Part shown: positions 58,805 through 64,000 of the stretch, one piece after another
How the letters are laid out: each line of letters starts with the position of its first letter
How positions within the stretch are numbered: position 1 is the first letter of the stretch
Origin: JAVJSD01 sp040219575
Lineage (GTDB): Bacteria; Planctomycetota; Planctomycetia; Pirellulales; Pirellulaceae
Assembly (NCBI GenBank): GCA_040219575.1
Contig: JAVJSD010000073.1
Span: forward strand, 68,855-132,854
Reading direction: 5' to 3'
DNA: 64,000 nucleotides
Notes under the pieces: generated by a model
Databases searched by the model: none
Seen by the model: only the letters and a program-made list of their open reading frames with translations
Told to the model about the DNA's origin: nothing
Program-made: the position numbers and the translations under genes

Positions 58805-60253
58805 ATGCAGTCGTCGCAGATTCTGTTGTTTGCTTGCCTGCTCGCCGTTGCTAGCAACGCTGCGTCGGCTCAGCCTGCGCGCGACGTGCGGATTCCGGTG
58901 ACTGCTCCCGAGGCCGCCTCCATTCGTCGCCTGCCGCCGGTTGAGGAAGTGCGGCACGCCGCGCTGATCGAGGAGGTCGAGGGCGTCGCCGCGGCACAGC
59001 CACAGCTCATTCCTCCGGTGCAGGATCCGCCCCAAATGCTGCTGGACAATGTGTCGCGCTACTTTGCGCGGCAACCAACAAACGCCGTGCAAGACATGCC
59101 GCCGGTCGAGCTGCAGCGCGAAGCTCCGAGTCGGTTGCTCAGCGGGCAAGGCGGCGACAACAGCGGCCCGGGCGTGAACCTGTTCTCCCCGCCCACCGAC
59201 TTTCAGAACGCGCTGCCCATTCCCAACACCAACGCATTCTTCAAAATCGGCGGCTATGTGAAGGTCGATCTGATTTACGACATGGACGCGATCGACTCCC
59301 CGGACAGCTTTGTCACCACGGACATTCCGACTTCCGGCCCGCAGCGCCGCAACACGCGCTTCCACGCCCGGCAAACGCGGCTCAATCTCGACACGCGCTG
59401 GGAGACGCCCAAGGACACGGTGCGGCTGTTTGTGGAAGGCGATTTCTTCTCGGACGGCGATCGCTTTCGATTGCGACATGCCTACGGACAGATCGGGCCG
59501 TGGACCGCCGGACAGACCTGGACGACGTTCACCGACACCGCCGTGCTGCCGCAGACGCTCGACTTTGAAGGCTCCGTGGCCTCGATCTCCTTGCGGCGGG
59601 GGCTGGTTCGCTATGAGGCGCCGTTGTGGATCGAGGGGCTGACCTGGGCGGCTTCGGTGGAAGATCCTCGCGAAATTCTCAGCTTGCCGCCGGGCGTGAC
59701 CGGCCGCGATATCACCGAGACGCCGGACTTCTTGGCCCGGGTTCGACACCAGAGCGATTGGAGCCTGTTGCAGTTGGCGGTCGTTTATCGGGTGCTCGGT
59801 TTCCAGCCGACCGGCATGTCGACCATCACCACCGACGCCTGGGGGATGAACTTTTGTACGTATATCGATCCCACGCAGGCCGATCGCCTGTCGTTGCAGA
59901 TCCTATACGGCGAAGGCATCGGCAGCTTCCGCGGCCTGCCCGACGTGGCGCCGATCTCCACGACGCAGGCGGACCTGCTGGAGAATTTCGCGCTGACGGC
60001 CGGCTATACGCACAACTGGACGGAGACGCTCTCCTCGAACTTCACGTACGCCAGCAGCGTGATCCCCAACCTGCCCGGTCAGGAACTCAGCGACCTGCAT
60101 TCCACGCAGTACATGGCGATCAACTTCATCGCCAACCCGCTGGAGCGCGTGTACTGGGGCGTCGAGTACTTGTGGGGACAGCGCGTGGACGTCAGCCGCG
60201 CAACCGGCGCCGCCAGACGGTTGCAATGCTCCGTCTTCTACGACCTGCCCTGA
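58805..60253 (+). CDS. DcaP-like outer-membrane porin
   Basis: A 482-residue outer-membrane protein with a signal peptide (1-21, 'ASNAASAQP'). The mature part is an amphipathic beta-strand protein with a 'GGYVKVDLIYDMDAIDS' opening, 'RQTRLNLDT' and closing aromatic strands, ending in 'CSVFYDLP'. This matches DcaP-type trimeric porins, with an N-terminal helical segment (about 60-120). It would pass small, often acidic, solutes. The frame starts upstream at 58721; the signal peptide decides 58805. Confidence 0.78.
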   Translation: MQSSQILLFACLLAVASNAASAQPARDVRIPVTAPEAASIRRLPPVEEVRHAALIEEVEGVAAAQPQLIPPVQDPPQMLLDNVSRYFARQPTNAVQDMPPVELQREAPSRLLSGQGGDNSGPGVNLFSPPTDFQNALPIPNTNAFFKIGGYVKVDLIYDMDAIDSPDSFVTTDIPTSGPQRRNTRFHARQTRLNLDTRWETPKDTVRLFVEGDFFSDGDRFRLRHAYGQIGPWTAGQTWTTFTDTAVLPQTLDFEGSVASISLRRGLVRYEAPLWIEGLTWAASVEDPREILSLPPGVTGRDITETPDFLARVRHQSDWSLLQLAVVYRVLGFQPTGMSTITTDAWGMNFCTYIDPTQADRLSLQILYGEGIGSFRGLPDVAPISTTQADLLENFALTAGYTHNWTETLSSNFTYASSVIPNLPGQELSDLHSTQYMAINFIANPLERVYWGVEYLWGQRVDVSRATGAARRLQCSVFYDLP

Positions 60254-60390
60254 CGTGTGGCTTTTCCATCCGGACAGACAACACCCCCAATGCACTTCTC
60301 ATTCGTCGGTTGCCGCTAGTGCTAGTGGAGCATCTAGGCTTCGACCCTGGGCAGCCGAACTCGTGAGTGTTTGGGAAATCGGTTGGTCAT

Positions 60391-61100
60391 TCATGGGCGA
60401 ACGGCTCTTTGTTCTTCCGGGCGATGCGGGGCGCCGGTCGCCGTGTCATCTTGTTCCACGAGGTCCGAAATGACGATTTCGCCGCGTTGGAAAAGCCCGG
60501 TCGGTTCTGCGATGAGCGTTCGAAGGCCGCTGTGTCGGCCGAATTCCCGCAGGACCTCTCCGTAGGTTTGTTTCGCGGAGGAGAAGATGCAGGTGCAAAT
60601 CAGGTGCGGCGTCAGTTGTTCGCCGTCGCGGACGATGAGTTGCAGTTCCGAGTTGACGTCGCCCTGACTGTCGGCCAGCGCCAGCCCCAGCAACGCGTAA
60701 ACATCCGCGGCCGGGAACTTCTGTGATCCCGCCAGGATGCGCAATTCCCGTGCCGCCTGACGATACTCGACCAGCGGGCTGACGCTCTCCAGATACCTCT
60801 GATTCGCAATTGATGCAACAGCACGGGACCGCCGATGGCGATCACCCCGATGAGGCCGAGAAAGGCCCAGAGCCACGGCTCGTCGTAGACGCCTTGGACG
60901 AAGATGATCAAGTAAACGAAGCCGACCCAGGCGGCGGCGATGAAGCCCGTCATCACCACCAGCGGCAGCCACGTCGATCGAGGAGCAACGATGTGCACCA
61001 CGCCGTCGCCGCATTCTGCGACCAGCGGGAAATCATTCTGGTAGGAACACCCGAGCCGCTTCAAATCCGCGACGGTCAGTTCGGAGGAGTGTTCGGTCAT
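60391..61100 (-). pseudogene. Membrane protein gene interrupted by a frameshift
   Basis: The N-terminal part (from 61100, with GGGAGG upstream) encodes about 95 sensible residues with two transmembrane helices ('LPLVVMTGFIAAAWVGFVYL', 'LWAFLGLIGVIAIGG') and then runs into Arg/Trp/Ser-rich nonsense. The sensible sequence continues in another frame ('RYLESVSPLVEYRQAARELRILAG' onward) to a TGA at 60391. The break is near 60800-60815 (net loss of one or gain of two bases). It could be a real pseudogene or a sequencing error. No family recognised; a cytoplasmic helical domain follows the helices. Confidence 0.75.
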
Positions 61101-61222
61101 GCAGCCGCCTCCCTCTTGTGACACCGAGAAACGCACCCCGTCGCGTCCGCGTCAGGAACCGCGAGAAAGAAAACCTGAAAGGGAACAAAGCTGAAGGGAA
61201 CAAAGGGGAAGGGGACATACCA

Positions 61223-61261
61223 GGGGACATGCTACTTTAATCCATGATGTAGCATGTCCCC
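61223..61261. repeat. Perfect 13-bp inverted repeat
   Basis: GGGGACATGCTAC (61223-61235), a 13-base loop, GTAGCATGTCCCC (61249-61261). Preceded by GAAGGGAACAAAG-type purine direct repeats (about 61175-61215). It lies in the divergent gap before the histidine kinase. Confidence 0.95.
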
Positions 61262-61483
61262 ATTTCTTCCCCAACAAGCCGCGGAAATGGCGTTTCCATT
61301 GATATCGCGCATCCGCCCCCCCCAGACTGCGTGTGCGCATCGCCAGAACTTAGGAATCCCATCACGTGACATCCAGAGACAAGCTAGGCTTTTTACGCCG
61401 GGGGGCAGTGGATTACCGAGATTCTCCTTGCTCAGCGCGATTACGGCCGCGCGGGCATGGTGTTGAAGTGAAGTGAACCCGGT

Positions 61484-63871
61484 ATGAAACCCCAAGTCAA
61501 CGCAACGCATCGTAAGTCCGATCAAGACCCCCAAACCATCATCTTGGAGGAACTGGGAAACTGCGTCCCCAGGGAGTCGAATCCGCTCTTGGCGGCGCTC
61601 GACGAGCATTTGATGATCTCGGTCGCAGACCGTGCGGGCCGGATCATCTATGCAAACTCAGGTTTCTGTCGAGTTAGTGGATACTCGCAGGAGGAACTAC
61701 TGGGACGCAGCCATCGCCTCTTGAACTCGGGCGCACACTCAAGAACTTATTGGTTAGACGTCTGGAGGACGATCGCGTCTGGCAAAGCGTGGCGCGGCGA
61801 AGTGTGCAACCGGGCCAAGGATGGCTCCCGGTATTGGGTCGATTCCACCATCGTTCCGTACCTCGACCGAGCGGGAGATGTCGACAAGTATGTCTCGATT
61901 CGGTTTGACATTACCGCGCGCAAGACCGCTGAGCAGGCTGCCGAATCGGCCGCCAATCTATTGAGCGCACAACTCAAGGCGATCGATCGATCACAGGGTC
62001 GCATCGAATTCACGCTCGACGGCGTCATCATCGACTGCAACGCGAATTTCCTGAAGATGCTTGGGTATGCGGAAGACGAACTGATCGGCGAACACCATCG
62101 GACGATCATTCCGCTCCAACAATACAGCAGTCGCGAATATGCAAAGTTCTGGCGGGCGCTCCGCGCAGGGGAATATCATGGTGGTGAGTTTCTGCGACGC
62201 GCCAAGGACGGATCCGAGCGATGGATTCAAGCCACCTACAACCCGGTGTTCAGAGACGACGGGACAATCGAGAAGATTGTCAAATATGCAACCGATATCA
62301 CACCTGTGAAGGACGCCCAGAAGGCGTTGTCGGAGATCAAGGTCGCCCTCGACTTCTCCCACGACGGCGTATTCATGTTCGAAGCCGGTACGCTTCGATT
62401 TGTCTACGCCAATCGTGGTGCAACGCGGCAGGTTGGATACACCACCGATGAACTTCGAGAGTTGACGCCTTTGGACGTCATGCCTCAATTCGACGAGGCC
62501 GCGTTCCGCAAAACAATTCGCCCGCTCCACGAACAACCGACCGATCCGATACGGTTCCAGACCATGCTCCAACATCGCGAGCGAGGGGACGCTCCGGTTG
62601 AAATCTCGCTCCAACTTGCACCGAGTCTTGGTGTTGACGGTCGATTCGTCGCGATCGTCCACGACATCACGGAGCGGCTCGAGGTCGAGAGCCGACTGAG
62701 GGCCGCCAAAGAATCGGCGGAGGCGGCGAATCGGTCGAAGAGTGACTTCTTGGCGAACATGAGCCACGAAATCCGCACGCCGATGACGGCAATCCTGGGA
62801 TACATCGACTTGCTCGAATCGAACGAAAGCTCGTTGCAGGACGTACAGTCGATTCGCAGCAACGCCATCAATCTGCTGAAGATCATCGACGACATCCTCG
62901 ACATGTCGAAAGTCGAAGCGGGCAAGTTGAAGTTCGAACAGATCGAGTTCAGCCCGATCCAAATTGTCGAAGAGGCCGTGACGCTATTGCAGTCGCGGGC
63001 GAAGGGCAAGGGAATCGCCATGTGCGTACGTTTCGACACGCCTATTCCCGAACGTATCAAGTCCGACCCAACTCGATTGCGGCAGATTTTGCTTAACATC
63101 ATTGGGAACGCCATCAAGTTCACAGAGATCGGTTCGGTCACGATCCATCTACAATGTGACAAACGCGCCCGGCGGATTCGTTTCCGAGTCGTCGACTCGG
63201 GAATAGGCATGACGCGCGAGGAACGCGACAAGATCGCGAAATTTGCACCGTTCTCACAGATAGACACCTCGGCGACACGCAGTTTTGGCGGTACGGGACT
63301 GGGGTTGCGCATCTCCAACTCGCTCGCCGAAATGCTTGGCGGCGGGATCGAAATCGAGTCGGAGCAGCACAATGGCAGCACGTTTACTGTCACCATCGGC
63401 ACCGGCGACCTTGATCGCGTTCCGTTTGTCAACGACATGCGGGAAACGTCATTCGATGCAGTCAAGCAGCAGAACAAACCCGCGAGCAATTCAAGCGACG
63501 AACCGCCTCGCTCGCTTCATGGTCTGCGCGTTCTCCTGGCTGAGGACGGCCCGGACAATCAACGGGTAATTTCGTTCCTCCTGAAAAAGGCGGGAGCCGA
63601 AGTGAAGGTGGTCGAGAATGGCAAAGCCGCCTATGATGAGGCGCTCGCAATGCAAGTCGCGGGACAGGCCTTTGACGTCATCCTGATGGACATGCAAATG
63701 CCAGTCATGGATGGATACTCGGCGACAACCGCGTTGCGAGATGCCGGTTGTTCTGGCGCCATCATCGCAATTACAGCTCACGCGATGAGCGACGACCGTG
63801 AAAAGTGCATGCAAGCTGGGTGCAGCGAGTACCTAACCAAGCCCGTCGATCGCGAACTGCTGTTAGTGTAA
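61484..63871 (+). CDS. Hybrid sensor histidine kinase (three PAS, REC)
   Basis: A 795-residue soluble protein (no transmembrane helix). Three PAS domains lie at about 38-145, 165-275 and 283-400. HisKA has phospho-acceptor His428 in 'NMSHEIRTPM'; HATPase (about 525-640) has 'NIIGNAIKFT', 'DSGIGM' and 'FGGTGLGL'. The C-terminal receiver (about 680-795) has E687-D688, phospho-acceptor Asp736 and Lys786. The receiver stops right after 'KPVDRELLLV', slightly short of the usual last helix. Codon use looks less GC-biased than neighbours, and there is no ribosome site, hinting at transfer. The signal and partner are unknown. Confidence 0.92.
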   Translation: MKPQVNATHRKSDQDPQTIILEELGNCVPRESNPLLAALDEHLMISVADRAGRIIYANSGFCRVSGYSQEELLGRSHRLLNSGAHSRTYWLDVWRTIASGKAWRGEVCNRAKDGSRYWVDSTIVPYLDRAGDVDKYVSIRFDITARKTAEQAAESAANLLSAQLKAIDRSQGRIEFTLDGVIIDCNANFLKMLGYAEDELIGEHHRTIIPLQQYSSREYAKFWRALRAGEYHGGEFLRRAKDGSERWIQATYNPVFRDDGTIEKIVKYATDITPVKDAQKALSEIKVALDFSHDGVFMFEAGTLRFVYANRGATRQVGYTTDELRELTPLDVMPQFDEAAFRKTIRPLHEQPTDPIRFQTMLQHRERGDAPVEISLQLAPSLGVDGRFVAIVHDITERLEVESRLRAAKESAEAANRSKSDFLANMSHEIRTPMTAILGYIDLLESNESSLQDVQSIRSNAINLLKIIDDILDMSKVEAGKLKFEQIEFSPIQIVEEAVTLLQSRAKGKGIAMCVRFDTPIPERIKSDPTRLRQILLNIIGNAIKFTEIGSVTIHLQCDKRARRIRFRVVDSGIGMTREERDKIAKFAPFSQIDTSATRSFGGTGLGLRISNSLAEMLGGGIEIESEQHNGSTFTVTIGTGDLDRVPFVNDMRETSFDAVKQQNKPASNSSDEPPRSLHGLRVLLAEDGPDNQRVISFLLKKAGAEVKVVENGKAAYDEALAMQVAGQAFDVILMDMQMPVMDGYSATTALRDAGCSGAIIAITAHAMSDDREKCMQAGCSEYLTKPVDRELLLV

Positions 63872-63894
63872 CGTTCTTTCTGTAAGAACAAGAT

Positions 63895-63959
63895 CAAGTT
63901 TTTGCCGGCGTAGCGGAGGCGAGCGCTAAGCGAGCCGCAGCGGAGCCGGCAAAAACTTG
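63895..63959. terminator. 15-bp inverted repeat downstream of the histidine kinase
   Basis: CAAGTTTTTGCCGGC (63895-63909) and GCCGGCAAAAACTTG (63945-63959) form perfect arms around a 35-base loop with smaller GCGAGCGCTAAGCGAGC-like folds. A short hairpin GTTCTT...AAGAAC (about 63873-63889) precedes it. Possibly a terminator or another repeat family. Confidence 0.7.
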
Positions 63960-64000
63960 GGCGGCATCTTGAAGGGGCGGGCCACACTTGGTTTCCTACC

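Overview
This 64 kb window is GC-rich chromosomal DNA from a planctomycete, most likely of the Pirellulales/Pirellulaceae type. The assignment rests on family content: three DUF1501 Tat-exported proteins, a PSCyt1-DUF1549-DUF1553 cytochrome protein, a formylglycine-type sulfatase, a secreted protein with a 'LEERRLLAV' N-terminal motif, a small membrane protein starting with the planctomycete 'NPYESP' motif, a 1,401-residue Ser/Thr kinase-WD40 protein behind an ECF sigma factor, and several cytochrome/beta-propeller proteins. I see no rRNA, tRNA, CRISPR array, prophage or transposase. I call 44 protein genes and one frameshifted gene.

Layout. 0-4.1 kb: a DUF2314 lipoprotein, a PhoD-like phosphatase and a short LEPR-type secreted protein. 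4.2-12.6 kb: an orphan ParA, then, on the minus strand, nusA-infB-rbfA followed by a helix-hairpin-helix glycosylase-like gene; a solo UgpC/MalK-type ATPase lies upstream of nusA. This block carries four separate 15-bp tandem repeat arrays, three of them in frame inside conserved proteins. 13-17 kb: a PQQ-propeller protein, a c'-type cytochrome and a propeller-dihaem cytochrome. 16.9-17.6 kb: a gene-free repeat island. 17.6-22.7 kb: a four-gene ABC export-type operon. 23-31 kb: sulfatase, potAB without potCD, and secreted or HEAT-repeat proteins. 30.8-32.8 kb: a retropepsin-like protease and small-partner pair downstream of a DUF1501 gene. 33-41 kb: a membrane protein, a condensation-type acyltransferase, a thiolase, and an HlyD plus fused ABC exporter preceded by a heptanucleotide repeat. 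41-46 kb: ECF sigma plus kinase. 46-49 kb: Nudix plus a large membrane protein. 49-55.5 kb: DUF1501 - PSCyt1/DUF1553 - NPYESP - DUF1501. 56-64 kb: DUF362 plus terpenoid-cyclase-like toroid, a DcaP-like porin, a frameshifted membrane protein and a hybrid histidine kinase.

The least-explained signal is in the intergenic DNA. At least six palindromic element families occur between genes. The main one is a paired-hairpin element of about 60-75 bp (GTAGC end, two 18-nt hairpins of the form GGAAGTC-loop-GACTTCC and GGAACTC-loop-GAGTTCC, GCTAC end) found seven times in full plus partial copies. Its two arms are inverted copies of each other that differ by compensatory changes preserving each local stem. 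The two-gene retropepsin cassette and the heptamer array before the HlyD start codon are the other candidates for undescribed biology. All calls come from reading the sequence; no database search was run.
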